Source: Patescibacteria group bacterium (lineage in GTDB: Bacteria > Patescibacteriota > Patescibacteriia > JACQRZ01). From it: DNA of 35,067 bases. The stretch lies in the NCBI GenBank assembly GCA_038065255.1, contig JBBTRI010000010.1, positions 123,762-158,828 of the forward strand. Direction: 5' to 3'. Of this stretch, positions 17,572 to 24,494 are shown piece by piece. The notes beneath the pieces are model-generated. The model did no database searches, was not told the origin of the DNA, and saw only the letters and a list, made by a program, of their open reading frames with translations. The translations under genes were made by a program, and so were the position numbers. Within the stretch, counting starts at the first letter, position 1, and every line of letters starts with the position of its first letter.

Positions 17572-17732
17572 AGACCTCTTGCACAGTAATTTTCCGTAAC
17601 GAAAGCATGATTATTTGAGCGAAAACAATGAAGCTTGAGGAAATGAATCCGTGTGATTCATTGACGAGAGATGAATTGTTTGCAGCCAAATAAGCATGAT
17701 TGTAGTAGGAAGGATTGTTGTGTAAGAGGTCT
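17572..17732. mobile_element. 161-bp foldback (MITE-like) element
   Basis: The two ends are inverted repeats, AGACCTCTTGCACA at the left and its complement with one mismatch at the right. By eye, the two 78-bp arms align without gaps at about 53 of 78 positions, around a five-base centre bounded by perfect 8-bp arms AATGAATC/GATTCATT. This is a whole-element imperfect palindrome, as in miniature inverted-repeat elements. There is no coding capacity. No clean target duplication is seen, apart from a possible TA on each side. It lies between mscS and the large glycosyltransferase gene. Confidence 0.6.
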
Positions 17733-17754
17733 ACACTACTATCGCTAGTGGTGT
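17733..17754. repeat. Short inverted repeat at the mscS stop
   Basis: ACACTACTA-TCGC-TAGTGGTGT forms arms matching at eight of nine positions. It abuts the foldback element and includes the mscS stop codon. There is no T-run, so a terminator is not claimed. Confidence 0.5.
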
Positions 17755-18293
17755 CGTGTTCCTCGAGCATTTTGGCTTGGTGATTGAACAACTCCCACCG
17801 TAGAGATTTGTCCGTTTGGTATGGTGTAGAGAATCTGTTTATCACGAATAATTGTTTTCATCAAGCTGACATGTTCTACAACACCCTGAATACCATTAAC
17901 AATAATGACATCGCCAGGACGAAATTGATCTCCAATAAGAATGGTTATGCCGCTTCCAACATCTTTCAAAATAGACTGAGCAGCAAAAGAAAGAGCAATG
18001 CCTACAACGCCTGCCCCGGCGATCAAGGGTCCGATATTCACGTTAAATTCATTGAGAACAATGAAAAGGGCACAAAGGCCAAGTACCCAGCGCGCTAACG
18101 TCAAAAAAAGCGTTATGACACCCTTAATGCGGGGGTCGGATATTGTTGTACCGCGGATAATCGGCAATCTCGAGGAAAGTACCGTAATAAACCGTTTCAC
18201 GAGAATGATAACAATGAGGTATGCAAACAGCGCAACAATAACAACAATCAATACATTAAGAAATCTCGAGAGTGTGAGTACTAATGCATCCAT
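17745..18293 (-). CDS. Short MscS-family mechanosensitive channel
   Basis: The 182-residue product has three hydrophobic segments, at about 8-35, 55-80 and 85-112. The pore-lining third span and beta domain are evident in AGAGVVGIALSFAAQSILKDVGSGITILIGDQFRPGDVI, with the GVVEHVSL and YTIPNGQIST segments after them. Typical MscS proteins run on to about 280 residues with a cytoplasmic alpha/beta domain. Here the chain ends about 16 residues after IPNGQISTV in a tail unlike the family. The lost part may have been removed by insertion or decay, as the foldback element starts 13 bp further on. Whether it still gates is unknown. Confidence 0.78.
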   Translation of the reverse strand: MDALVLTLSRFLNVLIVVIVALFAYLIVIILVKRFITVLSSRLPIIRGTTISDPRIKGVITLFLTLARWVLGLCALFIVLNEFNVNIGPLIAGAGVVGIALSFAAQSILKDVGSGITILIGDQFRPGDVIIVNGIQGVVEHVSLMKTIIRDKQILYTIPNGQISTVGVVQSPSQNARGTRHH

Positions 18294-18302
18294 AAAATAA
18301 TC

Positions 18303-18728
18303 CTATGTGATTTGGGCGCTACAGACCACAGTATGCTTTTCTTCATCTATACTGCATTCTGGGTGGGAAATATTTTTGATAGAGCGCTTTCGTGCATGCT
18401 TTGAAGCGTCACATACCTCGCCATATGCTGCTCCGGTAAGCAGATATTGAGAATCGTTTACTTTCTGAATAGAAGCTATCGAACACTCGCCAAAAAGAAT
18501 ATTTTGTTCTTCGCTATGCCGCACAAGCTCTCGCAACCACTCGGCAAAAAGCGATTCTATATTTTTGGCATCGACAACCATTTTTATGCGCTCTTTATCT
18601 TTCAGATGTTCTGAATCTCCCATAAGCGAAAAGAGCGCTCTGCCGCCGTCCAAAAATGCATCTATTGCTATAGTCCCTTCCGAGCGAAGCTCAATACCTC
18701 CTTTATTTTCCGTGAGAGTATAAGGCAT
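18303..18728 (-). CDS. Divergent archease-like protein
   Basis: The 141-residue product aligns with archease along its length: AIDAFLDGGRALFSLMGD at about 21-38, the VDAKNIESLFAEWLRELV block at 52-69, and GAAYGEVCDASKHARKRSIKNI near 99-120. Archease activates the RNA ligase RtcB through metal-binding aspartates. The usual N-terminal DHTAD motif is replaced by TENKGG at about 6-11, and the C-terminal aspartate segment reads VVCSAQIT. Key acidic residues therefore seem missing and a changed function is likely. No rtcB is seen in the window. It lies nine bases from mscS and eight from the YtxH-like gene. Confidence 0.7.
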   Translation of the reverse strand: MPYTLTENKGGIELRSEGTIAIDAFLDGGRALFSLMGDSEHLKDKERIKMVVDAKNIESLFAEWLRELVRHSEEQNILFGECSIASIQKVNDSQYLLTGAAYGEVCDASKHARKRSIKNISHPECSIDEEKHTVVCSAQIT

Positions 18729-18736
18729 AGAAACTC

Positions 18737-19054
18737 TTATTTTTTCTTTAATTCTTTTTGTATATCACCCCAATGGCTCGTGAGTATCGATTTCATTTCC
18801 TGCAAGTATGCTGTGGTGATTTTCTTTCCACGAGCATATTCCAAAAGCGATGTTTCGAGCATTTTTTCATAAGCGTCCTTAGACACCATATTGAGCGACC
18901 GTGCGCTTTTCAGCATTTTTTTCAGCAATGACTGAGCAAGTTTTTGTGCTTCTTTCCGTGTTTTTTTCCCTGCCTGAGGAGCACAGAGCAATGCGGCGGC
19001 AGATGCAAGAATTGCTCCCAGTGCCGCACCTTTCAAAAATCCTTTTTTATCCAT
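18737..19054 (-). CDS. YtxH-like small membrane protein
   Basis: The 105-residue protein has an N-terminal hydrophobic span GFLKGAALGAILASAAALLCAPQAGKKTRKEA, which is the YtxH/GvpP-like signature in which a glycine- and alanine-rich span is followed by APxxGKxTRxE. The rest is a lysine-rich helix. The family is often stress-associated in Firmicutes, but no function is known here. It is the first gene of a minus-strand run and has -10-like sequences 20-40 bases upstream. Confidence 0.75.
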   Translation of the reverse strand: MDKKGFLKGAALGAILASAAALLCAPQAGKKTRKEAQKLAQSLLKKMLKSARSLNMVSKDAYEKMLETSLLEYARGKKITTAYLQEMKSILTSHWGDIQKELKKK

Positions 19055-19073
19055 AGAGGTGCATACGTAAAGT

Positions 19074-19091
19074 ATTATACACCTAAGTATA
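19074..19091 (-). promoter_or_regulatory. Tandem -10-like elements upstream of the YtxH-like gene
   Basis: On the minus strand TATACT (19091-19086) and TATAAT (19079-19074) lie in tandem, the second preceded by GTG. Matching -35 hexamers are weak, so this is only a candidate promoter for the envelope run. Confidence 0.4.
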
Positions 19092-19123
19092 CCATAGGGG
19101 AGCTAAAAAACCATTCCCCTGCA

Positions 19124-20071
19124 CTAGGCATGGAATCCCCAATCCACTTGGAGCGGTCTTTTGCCTTGTTTTTTGGAAAGATACTGATACGCGCTAATAG
19201 CAGCTTTTGCACCTTCTCCCGCCGAGATAATAATCTGCTGATACGGCACCGTCGTACAATCACCTGCAGCAAATATGCCTGGTTTTGTTGTCTGACATTT
19301 ATCATCAATCTGTATTTTACCTGTTGCATCGCACTCAACAAGTCCGGATATAAAGGATGTACTTGATTCAAACCCTATCGCAACAAACAACCCGTCCACC
19401 GCTACTATTTCTTGTTTGTCGGCGTCAGATGGTGTAAGTGTTATCTCGCGCAGATATTCCTCGCCACTGAGCGCAGTAACTGTTGTGTACAAACGTTGTT
19501 CAACATTATGAAGTGTCTTGAGACGATCAAGAAGAATCTTTTCAGCCCTAAATTGATCGCTTCTATGGATAAGATAAATGTGGCGCGCAATTCCAGACAG
19601 CTTCCATACAAGCTCCAGCGCTGAATTGCCGCCTCCGACAACGGCAACAATTTTATCTTTATAGTGTAGAGCAGAGTGCGCATTGCAGTAATGGATTCCC
19701 TTCCCCTCATAGCGCTCTTCGCCTGCAACTCCGAGATTCTTTGGTGTTTTCCCAAACGCACATAGGATGCTTGATGCAGTAAAACGACTGGTGCGTGTTA
19801 CCACATCAAACACTTCATTATTCTCATGCACCTCGGAAACATGCCCTTCAATAAATGTACATCCCACGTTGCGCGCCTGCTGTGAAAAAAGCTCAACAAG
19901 TTCTGGACCTTCAATGCGTCCTATGCCGGGATAATTCTCAATTTCAGATGTCGATGCTGTTTGTCCGCCAAGGTCTTTAGCAATAATCGTAGGCGCCAAA
20001 CCGCGCCTACCCGCAAAAATGCCTGCCGAGCACGCAGCAACACCCCCTCCAATAATAATTAGGTCAGTCAT
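19124..20071 (-). CDS. TrxB-like flavoprotein oxidoreductase lacking the second active-site cysteine
   Basis: The 315-residue protein matches the thioredoxin reductase family throughout: IIGGGVAACSAGIFAGRRGL for FAD binding, VVGGGNSALE near 144-153 for NADPH binding, and FAAGDCTTVPYQQIIISAGEGAKAAISAYQYL for the FAD C-terminal motif. Where TrxB has CATC, this protein reads CNAH at 129-132, so only one cysteine of the redox pair remains. Disulfide reduction as in TrxB is therefore doubtful, and it may be a different NAD(P)H-dependent reductase, such as a ferredoxin-NADP reductase-like enzyme. A terminator sits within six bases of the start. Confidence 0.82.
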   Translation of the reverse strand: MTDLIIIGGGVAACSAGIFAGRRGLAPTIIAKDLGGQTASTSEIENYPGIGRIEGPELVELFSQQARNVGCTFIEGHVSEVHENNEVFDVVTRTSRFTASSILCAFGKTPKNLGVAGEERYEGKGIHYCNAHSALHYKDKIVAVVGGGNSALELVWKLSGIARHIYLIHRSDQFRAEKILLDRLKTLHNVEQRLYTTVTALSGEEYLREITLTPSDADKQEIVAVDGLFVAIGFESSTSFISGLVECDATGKIQIDDKCQTTKPGIFAAGDCTTVPYQQIIISAGEGAKAAISAYQYLSKKQGKRPLQVDWGFHA

Positions 20072-20075
20072 AGGT

Positions 20076-20105
20076 GGAAAAACGGCCGGGAGTGTATCCC
20101 GGCCG
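20076..20105 (-). terminator. Strong Rho-independent terminator
   Basis: A nine-pair stem, CGGCCGGGA-TACAC-TCCCGGCCG on the minus strand, is followed by TTTTTCC. It lies between the zinc-ribbon gene and the TrxB-like gene. Confidence 0.85.
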
Positions 20106-20119
20106 ATGCATTATTCGAG

Positions 20120-20356
20120 TTATTCATCATCAAACCCATCTTCATCATCGTCATCATCATCATCAAAGTCAGCTGCAAGAGGATCAGATTCACTTTCGTC
20201 ATCCGTATTATCGAATCCGGTATCCTCATCATTAAGCTCATCTCCCTCTTCTTCATTGGTATCGCCGTCATTCGGCTGCAAATCTACTCCGCAAACATCG
20301 CAAACGCCTGGCAAATCATACGTTTGACCGCATTGCGGACAAAGGTAGTCACTCAT
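20120..20356 (-). CDS. Small acidic zinc-ribbon protein
   Basis: The 78-residue protein has LCPQCG and CDVCG spaced for one zinc ribbon at residues about 5-24. The tail, from residue 28, is almost entirely Asp, Glu, Asn and Ser. The serine-rich reading on the opposite strand is the shadow of this acidic run. The gene lies between pepA and a strong terminator. Such zinc-ribbon proteins with acidic tails are common but their role is unknown; a nucleic-acid- or protein-binding role is inference. Confidence 0.65.
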   Translation of the reverse strand: MSDYLCPQCGQTYDLPGVCDVCGVDLQPNDGDTNEEEGDELNDEDTGFDNTDDESESDPLAADFDDDDDDDEDGFDDE

Positions 20357-20401
20357 AGAAATGTAACAATATTAAGAATGAAATTATTAGTAGTATAGTT
20401 A

Positions 20402-21889
20402 TTAAAATGTCCGCGCTACTTCAATAAAAAGCCGTGTTGCACTGCCCGTAGATCCCTTAGCAAGATTGTCATCGCTCGCTGATGTCATTGTTGATGCAAT
20501 ATCTATGTGAGCCCATGCAGGAAAGTCCTTCGCCCACTGATAAAGAAACAGTGCGGCATTAATGGATCCGGCTTCTCTATTTTTTGGAGCATTCAGTACA
20601 TCTCCAAATACACCCTTCAAACCGCATTCATACTCCTCCCACAGTGGCATGCGCCAGAGATAATCTCCGCATTCTTCCCCAGCCTTTGAAAGCATAGCTG
20701 CAGTCTGATCTTGTGGGCTAAACAGAGCTGATGCGTGGTGCCCAAGAGCAATAATACATGCTCCTGTTAATGTTGCAACATCGACGACGAGGCGTGGATT
20801 ATAGCGGCGTGCATACCACAGCGCATCTGCAAGCGTTACGCGCCCTTCCGCGTCGGGACTCACTACCTCAATCGTTTTTCCTGACATTGACGTCAGAATG
20901 TCTCCGGGACGGTAGCTTTCGCCTGACGGCATATTTTCAACAGCGGCAATCAGTCCAATGACATTTGTTTTTAATCCCAGTTCAGCAATAGCGCAGAGTG
21001 CTCCAATCGTAGCCGCTCCCCCGCTCATATCCAAATGCATATCATCCATTGCGTTGCCGGGTTTAAGATGCAGCCCACCGCTATCAAAGGTAATCCCTTT
21101 ACCTACAAACACAATGGGCTTTTGCGATTTAGGCCCCTTTAGATATTCCATGATGATAAATTGTGCTTCTTCACTACTGCCTTTTGAAACTGCAAGTATT
21201 GCATGCATGCCGAGCTTTTTCATTTCCGCTTCATTAAGTACCGTCACCTTCACGCCGCATTTTTCTCCCCTATTTTTTGCTTCACGCGCCAATAGTACCG
21301 GTGTCATGGTACCTCCCGGAGTATTTGCGAGCTCTCGAGCGGCATTCACATGCACACCAATACTCTTGCCAGTGAAGAGTGCTTTTGAGATGCTTTTTTT
21401 CTTACTTGCATCTTTTACTTCATAGGATATCGATTGCACTTCAAACCAGCCGTCTTTTGGTTTTTCTTTAAAGCGATTAAATTCATACTGCGCCATCTCA
21501 AGATTTGTTGCCACTACTTCGGCTGTGCGTTCAAGGGAAAGAGTACGTGGACGGAAATCATCAAGAGAGAGTGTTATTGATCGGGTATCATTTCCTTTAA
21601 GATGCGAAAATAGTTTGCGCGCAGCAAGCACGAGCTTTCGGGCAGTCCAATCTTCCTTCTTGCCAAGACCCAAGACGCAAACCGACGATGATGGTGAACT
21701 TGGCAAAACAAACCATGAGCACTGCCCAGCTTCACCCACTCCCTTACGGACAGAACGCACCAAGTATTCACGATCAGATTTCTCAAGCCGCTTGGTGAAC
21801 GAATGATCGCCAATGAATTGCCCCGAATAGAGTGCTATACAACAATTTGTTTGTTTCTCGTGTTTGGAGGTTGCAACTTCATGATTCAT
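20402..21889 (-). CDS. pepA: Cytosol leucyl aminopeptidase (M17)
   Basis: The 495-residue product is a dinuclear-metal aminopeptidase of the M17 family. The C-terminal catalytic domain has VGKGITFDSGGLHLKPGNAMDDMHLDMSGGAATIGA, with catalytic Lys and metal-binding Asp residues, and SPDAEGRVTLADALWYA, the NTDAEGR-type signature. The N-terminal domain is less conserved. These hexamers remove N-terminal residues from peptides and in some bacteria bind DNA. The start at 21889 has AGGA seven bases upstream. The frame continues upstream to an earlier start, but that start would lie inside the promoter region and is unlikely. Confidence 0.94.
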   Translation of the reverse strand: MNHEVATSKHEKQTNCCIALYSGQFIGDHSFTKRLEKSDREYLVRSVRKGVGEAGQCSWFVLPSSPSSSVCVLGLGKKEDWTARKLVLAARKLFSHLKGNDTRSITLSLDDFRPRTLSLERTAEVVATNLEMAQYEFNRFKEKPKDGWFEVQSISYEVKDASKKKSISKALFTGKSIGVHVNAARELANTPGGTMTPVLLAREAKNRGEKCGVKVTVLNEAEMKKLGMHAILAVSKGSSEEAQFIIMEYLKGPKSQKPIVFVGKGITFDSGGLHLKPGNAMDDMHLDMSGGAATIGALCAIAELGLKTNVIGLIAAVENMPSGESYRPGDILTSMSGKTIEVVSPDAEGRVTLADALWYARRYNPRLVVDVATLTGACIIALGHHASALFSPQDQTAAMLSKAGEECGDYLWRMPLWEEYECGLKGVFGDVLNAPKNREAGSINAALFLYQWAKDFPAWAHIDIASTMTSASDDNLAKGSTGSATRLFIEVARTF

Positions 21890-21925
21890 ATATATCCTAT
21901 CATGTAAAACCAAAATGCATCTGGC

Positions 21926-21953
21926 ATTGTACACTACTATTAGATCTTGTCAC
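21926..21953 (-). promoter_or_regulatory. Candidate pepA promoter
   Basis: GTGACA (21953-21948) and TACAAT (21931-21926) are separated by 16 bp. Each matches consensus at five of six positions. The -35 falls inside the last codons of the DUF475 gene. Confidence 0.45.
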
Positions 21954-22887
21954 CTGTGGAAAAACTATTTTTATGGTAATGGGGGTGCCGGCGCGATTTA
22001 ATATAAAAATATGCAACAACGCCAAATGTCACTAGCGGTGAAAGCCACGCCGGAATATGTGCGCCGAAACTTTCCAGCAACATAATAACACTTAAGAAAA
22101 AAATAGAATACATTGCGCCGTTTTTGAGATAGAGATAACGCTTGATGGTATGGATATGATTGATAGTAAACGACCGCACGACAAGCGCACCCAATCCATT
22201 TCCAATAAGTATGAGCGGTACTGCAAGCGTAAATGCAAACGCACCCAACACGCCATCGATAGAAAAGGTCACATCGAGAATTTCCAAATAGCATAACTTA
22301 CTAATGTCTGAGATATGAGACCTATGCGTAAGCTCTTTCTCGATTTTCTCTGCATTTTGCCGAAAGCCATGAATGATAAAAAAAGCTGTAGATCCTACAA
22401 CGGCACCTATCGCCATAAGCGGATCCTGTTGAATTGCAGACCATACGAGAACCGTGAGTATAAGGGAAACAACAGCATAGAACCACACGCCATGAGTATG
22501 AATGAATCGTTCCCCGACAAGACCATATTCTTTCTCCTCCACAAAAAGCCAGTGAAAAAATAGAAAACAGAGGAATGTGCCGCCGCCAATGAGTAATATC
22601 GGGGAAGACCGTTCAATTGCCCCGATAACACTCGGGTCACTGGTAATGGTTGCGGTAAATGCCTCAAACGGCCCGATACCGGGAGTCACCAACCACACAA
22701 TAAGCCATGGCAAAAGCCCTCGGACAACAAACACGGCAAAAAAAATCCCCCATGTCAAAAACCACTTTCTACTTTTCTCCTTCATTGTAGAAAGCACTTC
22801 TGCATTGATAATTGCATTGTCGATGCTACTGACGACCTCAAACAAACAAAGGCCGGCAACCACGATAATCATTGAAAGAATACTCAT
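21940..22887 (-). CDS. DUF475/TerC-like integral membrane protein
   Basis: The 315-residue protein has eight or so hydrophobic segments and starts SMIIVVAGLCLFEVVSSIDNAIINAEVL. This SSIDNAI block near residue 20, with a second one, LEILDVTFSIDGVLGAFA near 200, is the internal duplication of the TerC/DUF475 family, in which acidic residues sit within membrane helices. Family members are linked to manganese export and tellurite resistance. Function here is unproven. A Shine-Dalgarno (AGGAG) is near the start. The gene may be transcribed from its own promoter, downstream of the cyclophilin gene. Confidence 0.85.
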   Translation of the reverse strand: MSILSMIIVVAGLCLFEVVSSIDNAIINAEVLSTMKEKSRKWFLTWGIFFAVFVVRGLLPWLIVWLVTPGIGPFEAFTATITSDPSVIGAIERSSPILLIGGGTFLCFLFFHWLFVEEKEYGLVGERFIHTHGVWFYAVVSLILTVLVWSAIQQDPLMAIGAVVGSTAFFIIHGFRQNAEKIEKELTHRSHISDISKLCYLEILDVTFSIDGVLGAFAFTLAVPLILIGNGLGALVVRSFTINHIHTIKRYLYLKNGAMYSIFFLSVIMLLESFGAHIPAWLSPLVTFGVVAYFYIKSRRHPHYHKNSFSTGDKI

Positions 22888-22902
22888 ACGCTCCTAAACA
22901 AT

Positions 22903-22932
22903 CTTATACTGCTTATACTGCAAATTTTGCAA
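22903..22932 (-). promoter_or_regulatory. Candidate promoter of the DUF475 gene, with tandem 9-mers
   Basis: TTGCAA (22932-22927) and TATAAG (22908-22903) are separated by 18 bp. The -10 lies in two perfect tandem copies of CTTATACTG (22903-22920 on the plus strand). Confidence 0.45.
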
Positions 22933-22942
22933 GATAGTTCTT

Positions 22943-23692
22943 TTATTTTTCTGAAATAGAAACCGAGAGTATTTTTATCGGGGTAACGGGTTTTGACTGT
23001 TCTCCTGTTGCACTCATGGCAACCGGAGCAGTGGCAATTGCATCCACGACTTCCAAACCCTTTGTTACGCGCCCAAAAATCACATAGTTTGGAGGGAGTG
23101 GATAATCCTGGTGCATGATAAAAAACTGACTACCGTTGGTATTTGGACCGCTATTCGCCATTGCTATGGTGCCTCGCGTATATTCTCCCTTAAACGGTTC
23201 GTCATCAAACTGATATCCCGGACCACCAGTACCATCGCCCTTGGGATCTCCTCCCTGGATCATGAATCCTTTGATCGCGCGATGGAAAATAGTTCCGTTA
23301 TAAAATTTCTTTTTTGCTAACGTCACAAAATTCTCAACAGTCTTAGGGGTTTGTTGTGTGTTAAATTCGATACTAATATCTCCTTTTTCCGTACTAAGAA
23401 TTGCTGAATATTTTTTTGCTGCGTCAAATGTCGCTGCCGCCTGCTCCTGAACTACCTGCTGCTGTGTCGGGGGCATCTGAGTTGGAGGTGCCAATTCCTG
23501 ATCCCGCTGATTAATCTGCTCTTGAGGAACTTCTTGCACGGGAGGTGTTGAAAGTGATTGTGTATCTTGTTGAAGTGGTTCTGTCATAGGTATTGATACT
23601 TCGCTTGGTTTAGAAAATTGAAAAAAAGCTGCAATGACAATAATAAGAAGAGCGATGGCTGAAATAAGTATGACGGCTGTTTTTGTATTCAT
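22943..23692 (-). CDS. Membrane-anchored peptidyl-prolyl cis-trans isomerase (cyclophilin)
   Basis: With the ATG at 23692 the product is 249 residues. A signal-anchor at about 5-25 is followed by a Gln/Pro-rich linker (about 40-85) and then a cyclophilin domain. The domain has the active-site pattern FHRAIKGFMIQGGDP, the QGGDPKGDGTGGPG segment and GSQFFI. It should fold proline-containing proteins outside the cytoplasm. A GTG start at 23713 would add seven residues. Neither start has a clear Shine-Dalgarno site. The promoter predicts an RNA start close to 23716, which leaves a 24-base leader for the ATG. Confidence 0.85.
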   Translation of the reverse strand: MNTKTAVILISAIALLIIVIAAFFQFSKPSEVSIPMTEPLQQDTQSLSTPPVQEVPQEQINQRDQELAPPTQMPPTQQQVVQEQAAATFDAAKKYSAILSTEKGDISIEFNTQQTPKTVENFVTLAKKKFYNGTIFHRAIKGFMIQGGDPKGDGTGGPGYQFDDEPFKGEYTRGTIAMANSGPNTNGSQFFIMHQDYPLPPNYVIFGRVTKGLEVVDAIATAPVAMSATGEQSKPVTPIKILSVSISEK

Positions 23693-23722
23693 AGGTGATA
23701 ATGAGTTATTCACAATGGTACT

Positions 23723-23751
23723 AGTATAGCTTTTTTTTTAAAAAATGCGAA
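23723..23751 (-). promoter_or_regulatory. Candidate cyclophilin-gene promoter
   Basis: TTCGCA (23751-23746) and TATACT (23728-23723) are separated by a 17-bp, T- and A-rich spacer. Confidence 0.45.
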
Positions 23752-23792
23752 TACGCGCTTTTTCGTATGGATTCGGGACGATTAGGAGAGTA

Positions 23793-23821
23793 TTGACAAA
23801 AAGGCAAAAATGTGCTATAAT
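23793..23821 (+). promoter_or_regulatory. Perfect consensus promoter of the plus-strand membrane protein gene
   Basis: TTGACA (23793-23798) and TATAAT (23816-23821) are separated by exactly 17 bp. Initiation about seven bases after the -10 gives a transcript starting near 23828, about three bases before the ATG. Confidence 0.85.
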
Positions 23822-23830
23822 CGGCTGGAA

Positions 23831-24418
23831 ATGAGTACACATTTGTACCTTCAAGCGTACCTTAAAAACGCATGGGAATCTTCGAAACATTTGAGGATCA
23901 TTAGCACGCCAATGGCATTTGCAACAGCAATTCTGATGTTCCCGCAATTTGTACAAGAACTTTGGCACTTTCATGTGTTCAATGCCAGCGCGTTTGGAGA
24001 TATGGCAGGGATGTTTCTTGGTTGGATGGGCATAGCACTTGGTCTGCAAGCGATACACAGCGCTATTTCACATCAAGATGATATCGCCAGCATTTACACG
24101 TTTGCCATTCTAGGAGTAGTCGCTGTGGCATATGCACCATGGAACACTCTCGGGATAATCATCGCAACTTCGTATATTGTTGGAATAGTTTTGTATGAAA
24201 GTGGTTTCCATATACGGCAACATATTGGCGTTAATGTAACATCGATTGTTGCGTTTGCAACACTCATACAAAACAGAAGAGAGGAGAATGTAACGTCGTC
24301 AAGAGGCGACGAGTTGGGAAAACAGTTCTTGGAAGTAGCACTAGGAGTTTACACTCTTATTATTGCTGGGGCTGTAATTACCATCGGTGTTGCAGCACAC
24401 ATCGGCCATCTGCTCTAG
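23831..24418 (+). CDS. Multi-span membrane protein of unknown function
   Basis: Not recognised. With the ATG at 23831 the product is 195 residues and has about five hydrophobic segments, including ISTPMAFATAILMFPQF near the start and LIIAGAVITIGVAAHI at the end. His-rich spots occur (HFHV, HSAISH, HIRQHIG), which could bind metal or simply lie at the membrane surface. An earlier in-frame ATG at 23810 falls inside the promoter, so the shorter form is chosen. There is no room for a Shine-Dalgarno site. The gene is transcribed alone, divergent from the cyclophilin gene, and ends at a terminator. Confidence 0.7.
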   Translation: MSTHLYLQAYLKNAWESSKHLRIISTPMAFATAILMFPQFVQELWHFHVFNASAFGDMAGMFLGWMGIALGLQAIHSAISHQDDIASIYTFAILGVVAVAYAPWNTLGIIIATSYIVGIVLYESGFHIRQHIGVNVTSIVAFATLIQNRREENVTSSRGDELGKQFLEVALGVYTLIIAGAVITIGVAAHIGHLL

Positions 24419-24433
24419 CAGAGGCCTTTTTTT
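24404..24433 (+). terminator. Terminator overlapping the membrane-protein stop
   Basis: GGCC-AT-CTGCT, then AGCAG-A-GGCC, form a hairpin around the TAG stop (24416-24418), followed by seven T. Confidence 0.75.
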
Positions 24434-24444
24434 ATTGCATACAT

Positions 24445-24480
24445 AAAAAAAACCGCCCCACAACGGGGCGGCTTTTTTTC
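24445..24480. terminator. Strong bidirectional terminator of the pilus operon
   Basis: A perfect seven-pair stem CCGCCCC/GGGGCGG (24453-24459, 24465-24471) is flanked by eight A on one side and a T-run on the other. On the minus strand it ends the pilus operon 15 bases past the pilin stop. Confidence 0.92.
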
Positions 24481-24494
24481 TATACACAGCCCTC

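Noticed and set aside
17567-17845. Minus-strand ORF of 92 codons after mscS
   Set aside because: It is a frame-shifted reading across the end of mscS and the foldback element, with no family resemblance.
20019-20327. Plus-strand serine-rich ORF
   Set aside because: It is the antisense reading of the acidic GAT/GAC codons in the zinc-ribbon gene, which has CxxC motifs.
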